NCBI GenBank assembly: GCA_045599185.1
Contig: JAZRVO010000014.1
Coordinates: 25,495-89,494, forward strand
Direction: 5' to 3'
Length of the DNA: 64,000 nucleotides
Source of the DNA: UBA1240 sp045599185
GTDB taxonomy: Bacteria; Spirochaetota; Spirochaetia; Treponematales; Treponemataceae
Every line of letters starts with the position of its first letter. The stretch's first letter is position 1. The notes beneath the pieces are model-generated. The model saw nothing but the letters and a program-made list of their open reading frames with translations. It was not told the DNA's origin and searched no databases. Positions 42,452 to 50,428 of this stretch are shown in pieces. The position numbers and the translations under genes were made by a program.

Positions 42452-43783
42452 ATGGCCCAGCTCAAGGATAAAATTCCGCCTTCAAATTTAGAAGCGGAAC
42501 AGGCAACTTTAGGTGCTCTTCTTCTTGACTGGGAAGCCGTAGGTACTGTTTTGCGGTACTTACGGCCTGAAAATTTCTATTCATTACAAAATCAGAAAAT
42601 TTTTTCCGCAATGCTGCGTATGTACAACAACGGGCAGCGCGGCGACCTTATTACAATTACAGACGACCTGAGGGCATCGAATGAACTTGATGCAGCTGGC
42701 GGCCCCGGATACATAGCAACACTTACTGATACAGTTCCTACAAGTGCCAACGTTGAATATTACGCAAAAATTGTACTTGAACAGTCTACGCGCCGTGATT
42801 TGATAAAAATTTCAAACCAGATTATTGCAAATTCTCACGACGAATCAATTGAAAGCCGGGCAGTGCTGGAAGAAGCACAGAAACTTATTTTTGATTTAAC
42901 CGACAGCAACCACACTGTAAGCTACAAAGAAGCAAAAGACATTGTTTTTTCAACCATTGATATGATTGAAAAACTTTATCAAAATAAAAACGGTTTCACG
43001 GGCATTCCGTCAGGGCTGCACGATTTGGACACCATGACCAGTGGTTTTCAGAATTCGGAACTTATTATTATTGGTGCGCGCCCTTCAATGGGTAAAACCG
43101 CAATGGCACTTTCAATGCTTCAGCACATCTGCATAAAGCAGAAAATTCCTGCGGCATTTTTTTCACTAGAAATGGCGGACATGCAGATTATGCAGCGCCT
43201 TATTGCCGCCGAAGGCCGCATACCGTCGCAGAAACTGCGTACCGGGCTTTTATCCATGCAGGAAATGCAGCGCATGGCCGATGCCGCCGGCGTAATTTAC
43301 GAAGCACCTTTATACATTGTAGACGCACCGAACATGAAACTGCTTGATTTGCGCGCGCTTGCACGCCGAATGAAGCTTCAGTGCGACATAAAAATTATTT
43401 TCATTGATTACCTTACGCTTATTACAAGTGAAAATACGCTTTTGCCGCGCCACGAACAGATTGCAGAAATTTCACGCTCGCTGAAAAGCCTTGCCCGCGA
43501 ACTGAACATTCCGGTTGTAGCACTTTCGCAGGTAAAGCGCGATGCAGAACAGAAAGAACCAACCCTTGCCGATTTGCGCGAATCCGGTTCTATTGAACAG
43601 GACGCCGACGTAGTAATGTTCATTCACCGTGAAAGGCAGAAAAGCACCGGCGAAGGCGAAATACCATTAGGCATAGAAACAAAACTGATTGTTGCAAAAC
43701 AGCGCAACGGCCCGATTGGCGACGTTGACATTATGTTTTTGCCTTCTTACACCAAGTTTGAAAACCGCGCCCACGAACAGTAA
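42452..43783 (+). CDS. dnaB: replicative DNA helicase DnaB
   Basis: A 443-aa hexameric helicase. The N-terminal domain starts IPPSNLEAEQATLGALLLD, the RecA-like domain holds Walker A GARPSMGKTAMAL (about 205-217), and the Walker B region is IIFIDYLTLI. DLRESGSIEQDADVVMFIHR is a further signature. Full length, and in the usual place after rplI. Confidence 0.97.
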   Translation: MAQLKDKIPPSNLEAEQATLGALLLDWEAVGTVLRYLRPENFYSLQNQKIFSAMLRMYNNGQRGDLITITDDLRASNELDAAGGPGYIATLTDTVPTSANVEYYAKIVLEQSTRRDLIKISNQIIANSHDESIESRAVLEEAQKLIFDLTDSNHTVSYKEAKDIVFSTIDMIEKLYQNKNGFTGIPSGLHDLDTMTSGFQNSELIIIGARPSMGKTAMALSMLQHICIKQKIPAAFFSLEMADMQIMQRLIAAEGRIPSQKLRTGLLSMQEMQRMADAAGVIYEAPLYIVDAPNMKLLDLRALARRMKLQCDIKIIFIDYLTLITSENTLLPRHEQIAEISRSLKSLARELNIPVVALSQVKRDAEQKEPTLADLRESGSIEQDADVVMFIHRERQKSTGEGEIPLGIETKLIVAKQRNGPIGDVDIMFLPSYTKFENRAHEQ

Positions 43784-43971
43784 AAACTGCTTAAAACGGC
43801 AAGAACCCTAATGTTCTGGAACATAACCTAATTTTTATTCATTTAATATTATTGAACAAAAGCCGCTTATAATGTATGTTTTGATTGTAAAATTTTGCAA
43901 AACATTACATTTAGTGCAATATTTTGCAAACTGAACGCTAAAAATTTAATTGATAAATAAGGGAGTAAAAA

Positions 43972-44361
43972 ATGAAAAAATCGATTTTGATGCTGACATT
44001 TGCAGCTTGCTTTGCACTGTTATTAACTGCATGTTCTGGTGGCGGCGGTGGCAGCACTTCAACCAACGCAGTAGAACAGGCTTTGACCATTGACCATTTC
44101 AACAACCACACATGGAAAGACGGAACAACAGAACTGGTATTTAAAAACAAGAAATTAACTGTAAAAGCTGGTGGCAACGATGTTTCTAAAGACAAGACCT
44201 ACACACTGACAAACATTGCCGATGGCGGACGCACAGGAATTATTAAAAGTGAAGCGCTGAACGGGAACAATGAAATAAACTTTAATTTTGACAAAACCGT
44301 AAACCCGACCAAAGTAACATTAAAATACGGTGGTTCTAGCGCTACTTATACCAAACAGTAA
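43972..44361 (+). CDS. small lipoprotein of unknown function
   Basis: A 129-aa protein with a signal peptide and lipobox LLTAC (cysteine about residue 23), followed by a Gly/Ser-rich linker GGGGGST. The mature part (about 90 residues) is beta-rich by pattern (TYTLTNIAD, KVTLKYGGSSATYTKQ) and unlike any family I recognise. The ribosome site GGGAG precedes the ATG. The upstream 188 bp contain the short palindrome ATGTTC-TG-GAACAT (43811-43824). Confidence 0.75.
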   Translation: MKKSILMLTFAACFALLLTACSGGGGGSTSTNAVEQALTIDHFNNHTWKDGTTELVFKNKKLTVKAGGNDVSKDKTYTLTNIADGGRTGIIKSEALNGNNEINFNFDKTVNPTKVTLKYGGSSATYTKQ

Positions 44362-44389
44362 GCACTGAAAGAATATTCAGCCGCACTTT

Positions 44390-44446
44390 AAAGCCCCGGA
44401 AAATGAAAGCAGTTCAAAATGCTTTAAAACCTGGGCTTTTTTTTTA
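44390..44446 (+). terminator. intrinsic terminator after the lipoprotein gene
   Basis: AAAGCCC (44390-44396) pairs with GGGCTTT (44433-44439), with a smaller inner hairpin and a run of nine T. Confidence 0.75.
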
Positions 44447-44549
44447 TTTTTGTCGCGTTTGTTGCAAACCGTAAACACGGCAAAGACAAAGGCATAAACT
44501 TAAAGCATCAGCGCGCCTTTTCTTTTCAATTTGCACTTTGCCGGATTTT

Positions 44550-45173
44550 TTAAAACTGAATTTTCAGCAAATCTGCCGGTTTTGCAATTTGCCACGCTGG
44601 GTTTGCAACTTTGCCAAAGCCGTAACTTGCAAAAACCATAGGAACACCGGCTTTCTGGCAGGCTTCAAAATCCATGCCGGTATCGCCAACATAAACGCAG
44701 TTTTTCAAATTGTTGCGCTGCATTATCAATTTTATGTTTTCAGCCTTATGCACGCCGGTATCGCCGGGGCATAAATGGTCAGCAAACAGTTTTTCAAAAC
44801 CGCACTTTTTTGTAAAAAGTTCAATATAACCGGCCTGACAGTTGCTTACTATAAAAAGCCTGTACTTTCTGGCAAGTTCAGTCAAAGTTTCACCAATTTC
44901 AGGGTACAAACGCCCGCTTTCTTCTTCAATTGCGGCTTCTTCATAGCTGTAGCAAAGGGGCTTAAACCTTGCCCGGTCTGCATCGCTGGCATCGGGCAAA
45001 ATGTCTTCAATAATCGTTTCCATCGGCAGCCCAAAAAGACCTTTCAGCCTGTCTGCCGTAACCCGTTCCTTAAAACCGCATTCTGCAAGTGCCTTGTTCC
45101 AGCCTTTTGCCACAACTTCGGTGGTATCCCACAAAGTTCCGTCAACATCAAAAATAATTCCGTCTATCATCAT
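44550..45173 (-). CDS. HAD-family phosphatase, phosphoglycolate phosphatase-like
   Basis: A 207-aa haloacid-dehalogenase-fold hydrolase. IIFDVDGTLWDTT (5-17) is motif I with the nucleophilic aspartate D8. IVSNCQAGY is motif II and YVGDTGMDFEACQKAG is motif IV. The cap is helical, as in phosphoglycolate and beta-phosphoglucomutase-type enzymes. The substrate is not known. It follows the CCA-adding-type gene by 9 bp with an AAAGGAAA ribosome site, so they are co-transcribed. Confidence 0.85.
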   Translation of the reverse strand: MMIDGIIFDVDGTLWDTTEVVAKGWNKALAECGFKERVTADRLKGLFGLPMETIIEDILPDASDADRARFKPLCYSYEEAAIEEESGRLYPEIGETLTELARKYRLFIVSNCQAGYIELFTKKCGFEKLFADHLCPGDTGVHKAENIKLIMQRNNLKNCVYVGDTGMDFEACQKAGVPMVFASYGFGKVANPAWQIAKPADLLKIQF

Positions 45174-45182
45174 TTTTTCCTT

Positions 45183-46559
45183 TCACTTGCCGTTGCTAGC
45201 ATTGTACCGGGCATAAAGATTCTGCGCCAAAGGCAAAAGTTTTTCTTTCTGGTTAAAATCCGGGTCATCAACAACAGTTTCCAAAAGTTCATTCAGTATC
45301 TGGCCAATAATTTTGCCTGCCGGAATGCCTGAATCCATCAAATCCCGGCCGTTTACGGCAAGATCTTTTAATCCAAGGGCACTTTGTTCCGTCAGAATCT
45401 TTTCAATACGACAGGAAAACTCTTTCAGATGGTCCGGGCTTGCAGGCTGGCAGTTCATGCCGTAAAGGTCGCCAAAACGCAAATCGAACAAATCGGTTAA
45501 AACTTCGTTGTTCTGTGCATATTCAATGCGCATTAAAAAACGCCGCACCGCAGCATCAGTCCACGTGCTTTCGTAAAAAAACATGTGCTGCTTAATAAGG
45601 TGGCAAACGTAAGTGCTGCACTGTTTTGAAAAATGCAGCCTGTCAAGAATTTTCTGCGTAAGCTTTGCGCTTTCATTTTCGTGCTGATAGAAAGTGTAAA
45701 CGCCGTCTTTGCCAACGGCACGCACAGCAGGCTTTGCCACATCGTGAAAAAGTGCGGCAAGTTTAACTTCCGGCCGGGAACTTGGCGCACCGTCGCAGGA
45801 ATAGAAAAGATGGTCAAGAACATCAAAATTGTGAAAACCTTTCTGTTCAACGCCGCGGCAAACACACAGTTCAGGTATAAAAAGCTGCATAATTCCGCAT
45901 TCTTCCATAAGCCTAAGGCCAATTGAAGGCTTCGCACTCGTCACCATTTTCAGCAGTTCATCATGAAACCGTTCTACCGCAACCTTGGCACAAACCGGCA
46001 GTGCAGAAGGAATTGCTTCAAGCGTTCTGCTTTCAATTGAAAAACCCAGCTGGGAAGCAAAGCGCAGGGCACGCACCGGCCTTAAACCGTCTTCGTTAAA
46101 ACGTTCTGCAGGTTCGCCAACACAGCGGATTATTTTTGCCTTTATGTCTTTCTGACCTTCAAAAGGGTCAACCAGCGTACCGTCCTTTAAGTCGGCGGCA
46201 ATTGCATTCATGGTAAAATCACGCCGCGAAAGGTCTTCTTCAATTTTGCCAGCGTATTCTACTTTATCCGGATGCCGCCCGTCGCTGTAATCGGCTTCAG
46301 TTCTAAAAGTTGTAACTTCAATGTGAATGCCCATAAAAATAACGGTTACCGTACCGTGGGCAATGCCGGTTGGTATTACTTTTTTGAATATTTTAGAAAC
46401 TTCTTCGGGGCGGGCATTGGTGGCAACATCCCAGTCGTGGGCAGGCTTACCCATAATCATGTCGCGTACCGCGCCGCCCACTAAATAGGCAGAAAAACCT
46501 GCACGTTCAAAAAAACCGTGCATTTGCCGCAATTCGTTTGGAATACGTATTTTGTTCAT
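45183..46559 (-). CDS. CCA-adding enzyme / poly(A) polymerase family with HD domain
   Basis: A 458-aa class II nucleotidyltransferase. YLVGGAVRDMIMGK and HDWDVATNA form the catalytic head, with DFTMNAIA. RFASQLGFSIE is the tRNA/RNA-binding neck, and the HD region ALFHDVAKP lies in the second half. The start is ATG 46559, giving MNKIRIPNELRQ; an upstream in-frame start at 46619 would add 20 atypical residues. It may add CCA to tRNA or A tails to RNA; the sequence does not decide. It is the first gene of the unit with the HAD phosphatase. Confidence 0.88.
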   Translation of the reverse strand: MNKIRIPNELRQMHGFFERAGFSAYLVGGAVRDMIMGKPAHDWDVATNARPEEVSKIFKKVIPTGIAHGTVTVIFMGIHIEVTTFRTEADYSDGRHPDKVEYAGKIEEDLSRRDFTMNAIAADLKDGTLVDPFEGQKDIKAKIIRCVGEPAERFNEDGLRPVRALRFASQLGFSIESRTLEAIPSALPVCAKVAVERFHDELLKMVTSAKPSIGLRLMEECGIMQLFIPELCVCRGVEQKGFHNFDVLDHLFYSCDGAPSSRPEVKLAALFHDVAKPAVRAVGKDGVYTFYQHENESAKLTQKILDRLHFSKQCSTYVCHLIKQHMFFYESTWTDAAVRRFLMRIEYAQNNEVLTDLFDLRFGDLYGMNCQPASPDHLKEFSCRIEKILTEQSALGLKDLAVNGRDLMDSGIPAGKIIGQILNELLETVVDDPDFNQKEKLLPLAQNLYARYNASNGK

Positions 46560-46743
46560 GGAAAAATTATATAGTTTTGTGCCGCATGTTGCAAATGCAC
46601 CTGCCTGCCTTGCCGGCACGTTTCATGCAGGGCGTGGGGCTAAGCCTTTGGGCGCAAACTGAAAGAATGAACAGCCCGGCGAATCCTTCATTGCCGGCAT
46701 TTTCCTCATTGTGAAAACTGAAAAAAAAAGCTAGGCTTAAAGC

Positions 46744-47526
46744 ATGAAAACAAACATGCAAATTGAAAAATGTTCCATTATTTTTGCAGGCGGCAATTTT
46801 CCTGCAAAAGAAAAAACCCTGCCGCTTATAAACGGCATTCTGGCAGGCCTTTGCAATTGCCCAAATTTCAGCATTTCAGCCAGTGGTCAAAAAACAGGCG
46901 CGCTTCTAATTGCCGCCGATTCCGGCCTTGCGTGCGCCCATAACTACGGTCTAAACTGCCACTATTTTTTGGGCGACATGGACAGCGTGCCGCAGGATTT
47001 GGCAGAACAATACAAAAACCTGCAAACCTTTACCTTTCAAAAAGACAAAGATTTTTCTGATACGGAACTGGCCTTTATGAAGGCTAAAGAAAACGGCTGC
47101 ATTTTTAACATTTTAGTTGGGGGCAGCGGTGGAAGAATGGACCATTTTCTGGCACTTTTTGCAATGTTTGCCCAGGAAAACCATCCTTCGGTTTGGTTTG
47201 CGGAAGAAAACATTTTTATTTGCCTGGACTGCAAAACAAACCCCAAAATTTGCGTAACAGGTTTAGTCCCGGAAGACGCGGTTTCTGTTTTTGCGGTTAC
47301 GGTGCCGCCATATTTTGGTACTGAAAGCGCAGGCAAAACCGTAAAACCCGTTTGCAGAAGCAGAAACCTTGTATGGAAACTTGACAGCCTTGAATGGCAG
47401 AAAGGCTTTTACAGTTTAAGCAACCGTGTTGCAGCTCAAACCGAAGCACTGGAACTGAACGCCGAAAACGGCCGATTTGTGCTGGTTTTGCCGCTAAAAC
47501 CCGAATTAAACCTGAAGTTTTTTTAG
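46744..47526 (+). CDS. thiN: thiamine pyrophosphokinase
   Basis: A 260-aa enzyme converting thiamine to thiamine pyrophosphate. IAADSGLACAHNYGLNCHYFLG followed by GDMDS forms the diphosphate-binding loop, KDKDFSDTELA is the thiamine kinase signature, and VGGSGGRMDHFLALFAMF is the second conserved block. Somewhat longer than the 210-220 residues usual for the family, owing to the N terminus and an insert. It is divergent from the CCA-adding-type gene. No TPP riboswitch was recognised before it. Confidence 0.88.
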   Translation: MKTNMQIEKCSIIFAGGNFPAKEKTLPLINGILAGLCNCPNFSISASGQKTGALLIAADSGLACAHNYGLNCHYFLGDMDSVPQDLAEQYKNLQTFTFQKDKDFSDTELAFMKAKENGCIFNILVGGSGGRMDHFLALFAMFAQENHPSVWFAEENIFICLDCKTNPKICVTGLVPEDAVSVFAVTVPPYFGTESAGKTVKPVCRSRNLVWKLDSLEWQKGFYSLSNRVAAQTEALELNAENGRFVLVLPLKPELNLKFF

Positions 47527-47559
47527 TATTCTGCCGCCTAAATTGTACCCGACTGCACG

Positions 47560-47611
47560 AATAAAATATTTTAAAGCGACAAAACGCTTTTTTCATTTAA
47601 AATATTTTATT
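47560..47611. repeat. AT-rich inverted repeat enclosing the thiN terminator
   Basis: Exact 16-bp arms AATAAAATATTTTAAA (47560-47575) and its complement (47596-47611) enclose a small hairpin, AAAGCG-acaaaa-CGCTTT (47573-47590), followed by TTT. The inner hairpin may end thiN transcripts. The outer arms could extrude as a cruciform. Confidence 0.7.
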
Positions 47612-47629
47612 TTAAAGCAGCAAAGATAC

Positions 47630-47662
47630 TTTTCCTTTAAAATAAAATATTTTAAAGGAAAA
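47630..47662. repeat. 33-bp near-perfect AT palindrome
   Basis: Exact 15-bp arms TTTTCCTTTAAAATA (47630-47644) and its complement (47648-47662) are separated by only AAA. It shares the TTTAAAATA core with the neighbouring inverted repeat. Confidence 0.75.
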
Positions 47663-47851
47663 AAGAAAAACCTTTAAAATACCGTATTTCAAATTATCAG
47701 GTCGAATATCCAGTTTTAAGACTTGTCATCCCAAACTTGCTTCGGAATCCATGCTTTTGCTGCTTACTTTGTTTCTAGCTGCTGCTTTATGAGCGCAAAA
47801 GCCCCTATTTTTTGATTCTCAAAAACTACGCCCCGTTTTATGTAAGTTAGT

Positions 47852-47900
47852 GCCGGATGCTGTGCGTAGCCACCGGATGATGAAACAAGTTCAGCATGAC
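47852..47900 (-). repeat. dispersed intergenic repeat, inverted copy
   Basis: The complement of this stretch reads GTCATGCTGAACTTG and, further on, GCGCACAGCATCC-like sequence, matching 58817-58862 (GTCATGCTGAATTTG and GCGCACAGCATCC). The stop and last codons of the MATE gene lie inside it. It appears to be a member of a repeat family present at two or more sites here. Confidence 0.55.
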
Positions 47901-49288
47901 ACAGTTTCTGCAAGGGTAGACATTCTGTTCATCTGGCGGCAGCATATAAACCAGTAAACCCAAAATGCCGCAGATGTAACTGCCCACGTAATAGGGTAGC
48001 TAGTTAAAACGGTTTGCATTTGCGGCTTAATTTTTACCACGGTAAAAAGCCATATTAAACGTAATGCGCAAACACCAAAAACAGTAATTAAAAGCGGACA
48101 AAGGCTTTTTCCTATTCCCCGGGTAGCACCGCTTAAAACTTCAATTGAAATGTAGGTAATGTAAAAAGGCACTAAAAATTTCAGTATTTCAACGCCTTTT
48201 TCAATAACTTCCCGGTCGTCCGAAAACAGGCCGTAAAGGAATTCCCTGCAATTCCAGAAAAATAAGCTTATAAAAAGGGTCAGCGCAACGGAAAGTTCCA
48301 GCGTAATGTACATGCCTTTCTTAACGCGCCCGTATTTCTGCGCGCCAAAATTCTGCCCGGCAAAAGTTGTAACTGCTATGCCAAGGGCACTTACAGTCAT
48401 CCAGAAAATGCCGTCAATTTTTCCGTAAGCCGCCCATGCCGCCACAGAAGTTGTGCCGAAAGTATTTATGTTGGTTTGTATTATCAAATTGCTTATGGTG
48501 TAAAGCGTGCCCTGCAGGCCGGCTGGCAAACCAATTTTAAGAATTTTTATTAAAATGGAAGGCGTAAAACCGGTAAGTTTGGGAACGAAGCGGTAGTCGC
48601 CTTTTGAGCGCGCAAGAATAACAAGTGTAATTACCGCAGATTCTGCCTGGCAAAACACCGTTGCAAGGGCAACGCCTGCAACACCAAGCCCAAAAACAGC
48701 TACAAGCAGCAGGTCCAGCACAATGTTGGAAAGGCAGCCGATTATAAGGATTATTAAAGGCGTTCTGGAATTGCCTACGGCGCGCAAAATGCCTGAACCC
48801 ATGTTCTGCAAAAACATTGGAATAATGCCCAAAAAGTAAATGTGCAGGTACAGTGCCGAATTTTCCATAATTTCTGCCGGTGTTTTGGTTAAAGCCAGCA
48901 TAGGCCTGCCAAAAACAAGGCCGCAAACCGTTATTATAATTCCGCCGGCAATGCTTAGCGCAATTGAAGTGTGTACCGAAGCAGAAATGTCGCGCCGGTT
49001 TTTTGCACCGTAAAACTGGCTTATTGCAACACCTGCCCCGGAAGAAATGCCCATAAAAAAGCCAACCAGAAGATTTACAAAAACCGCAGAACCGCCGCCA
49101 ACCGAAGCCAGCGCCTGCGTGCCTACAAAGCGGCCAACAATAATTGCATCAACGGTTGTGTACAGCTGCTGAAAAAAAGTACCAAACAGAATTGGAAAGA
49201 AAAAATAGAGCAGGGCTTTTAAAATATTGCCTTCAGTAATTGGGTTTTTAACATTCAAACATGCAGAATCTGCCTTTGCGCTTTTCAT
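47891..49288 (-). CDS. MATE-family multidrug/metabolite exporter
   Basis: A 465-aa membrane protein with twelve helices in two related halves (FFFPILFGTFFQQLYTTVDAI and LKIGLPAGLQGTLYTISNLI start the halves). GRFVGTQALASVGG and AVTTFAGQNFGAQKYGRVKKG are MATE signatures. It would export a cationic compound using a Na+ or H+ gradient. The extreme C terminus overlaps a dispersed repeat. It is divergent from the sugar-binding lipoprotein. Confidence 0.92.
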   Translation of the reverse strand: MKSAKADSACLNVKNPITEGNILKALLYFFFPILFGTFFQQLYTTVDAIIVGRFVGTQALASVGGGSAVFVNLLVGFFMGISSGAGVAISQFYGAKNRRDISASVHTSIALSIAGGIIITVCGLVFGRPMLALTKTPAEIMENSALYLHIYFLGIIPMFLQNMGSGILRAVGNSRTPLIILIIGCLSNIVLDLLLVAVFGLGVAGVALATVFCQAESAVITLVILARSKGDYRFVPKLTGFTPSILIKILKIGLPAGLQGTLYTISNLIIQTNINTFGTTSVAAWAAYGKIDGIFWMTVSALGIAVTTFAGQNFGAQKYGRVKKGMYITLELSVALTLFISLFFWNCREFLYGLFSDDREVIEKGVEILKFLVPFYITYISIEVLSGATRGIGKSLCPLLITVFGVCALRLIWLFTVVKIKPQMQTVLTSYPITWAVTSAAFWVYWFICCRQMNRMSTLAETVSC

Positions 49289-49393
49289 GCATTCAAATTA
49301 CATTTTATGCGCCCGGCACGCAATAGTTTTTGCCGTGCATGCTTTCTGTTTAGTTTGCCAAAGTTTAATTTCTGCTTTATTCTGTATGTACCC

Positions 49394-50425
49394 ATGAAAA
49401 TAAAATTATCTCTCGTAAAAGTCAGCAAGTGCAGCACAAAGCCCCTTTTGGCCTTGTGCCTGCCTTTTATGCTGTTAAGTTTGTGCGCATGCACAAAAAA
49501 AGTAACGGTACAAAACCAGAATACGCAGAACAGCGAACGCAAAATAATCATAGGTTTTTCGCAGGTTGGTGCCGAAAGTGCATGGCGCGGCTATAACACA
49601 AAATCTATGCAAAGCGCGGCACAAAACGCCGGCATTCAGCTGGTTTACGCCAACGCCGAACAGAAGCAGGAAAATCAGATAAAAGCCCTGCGCTCGTTTA
49701 TAGCGTATCAGGTTGATGCCATTGTTTTTGTGCCCATAGTGCAGAACGGCTGGGACAATGTGCTTAAAGAAGCAAAGGACGCAGGAATACCGGTTCTGGT
49801 AACAGACCGCAAGCTTTCGTGCAGCGATTCCAGCCTGTTTGCAGGTTTTGTAGGCACGGACAGCTATGCAGAAGGCCGGCTGGCAGCCAGGTTTCTGGTA
49901 GAAAAATTCGGTACTGAAAAAACTGTAAACATCGTAGAAATGCGCGGCACCGACGGTTCTTCCGTTTCCGAAGGAAGGTACGCAGGTTTCAGGGAAATCA
50001 TAGACCAGTATCCTAACTTTAAAATTGCCGCAAGCGAAACCGGCGACTTTTTGATAAGCCGCGGCCGCGAAGTTATGAACCAGTTTTTAGACGAAAGCAT
50101 CAGCAAGGGCTACAAAATTGATGCAATTTTTTCGCACAACGACAGCATGACTTTAGGTGCGCTGGAGATTTTGGAGAAACGCGGCATTAAACCTGGCAGG
50201 GACGTGGTGATAGTTTCAATTGACGCAGAACAGGCTGCCATTGATGCACTTAAAAGCGGCAAGATAAACTGCGCCGTAGAATGCAACCCGGATTTCGGCG
50301 AAGAAGTCATCCGGCTGGTGCAGGAAGTACTGAAAGGCAACGAAATACCCAAATTTACCCACGTAAACGAAACCTGTTTTACCGAAAACGACGATTTGGA
50401 CAGCATAAAACCACGCGGATACTGA
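49394..50425 (+). CDS. periplasmic sugar-binding lipoprotein, YtfQ-like
   Basis: A 343-aa type I periplasmic binding protein. The signal peptide ends in the lipobox LSLCAC (about residue 33). The mature part (IIIGFSQVGAESAWRGYN, FAGFVGTDSYAEGRLAARFL, FSHNDSMTLGALEILE) resembles galactofuranose and other simple-sugar binders. The start at ATG 49394 gives a normal signal peptide; an in-frame ATG at 49307 adds a second hydrophobic stretch. It lies 3 bp before a kinase gene and may sense sugar for that kinase. A second, soluble binding protein is encoded at 53918. Confidence 0.82.
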   Translation: MKIKLSLVKVSKCSTKPLLALCLPFMLLSLCACTKKVTVQNQNTQNSERKIIIGFSQVGAESAWRGYNTKSMQSAAQNAGIQLVYANAEQKQENQIKALRSFIAYQVDAIVFVPIVQNGWDNVLKEAKDAGIPVLVTDRKLSCSDSSLFAGFVGTDSYAEGRLAARFLVEKFGTEKTVNIVEMRGTDGSSVSEGRYAGFREIIDQYPNFKIAASETGDFLISRGREVMNQFLDESISKGYKIDAIFSHNDSMTLGALEILEKRGIKPGRDVVIVSIDAEQAAIDALKSGKINCAVECNPDFGEEVIRLVQEVLKGNEIPKFTHVNETCFTENDDLDSIKPRGY

Positions 50426-50428
50426 TTT

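Larger units (their letters stand above)
47527..47890. other. 364-bp gap with palindromes and dispersed-repeat-like sequence
   Basis: The left half is extremely AT-rich and palindromic (see the two repeat entries). The right half has sequence resembling the ends of widespread intergenic repeats: GTCATCCCAAACTTGC (about 47725) and, in the opposite sense, a copy of the element also at 58817 (about 47852-47900). No protein-coding gene is seen. Confidence 0.6.

Noticed and set aside
46560..46743. TPP riboswitch before thiN
   Set aside because: No CUGAGA-type core or matching P-stems were found.
47560..47662. CRISPR-like array
   Set aside because: The palindromic units differ in sequence and spacing, and no cas genes are present.
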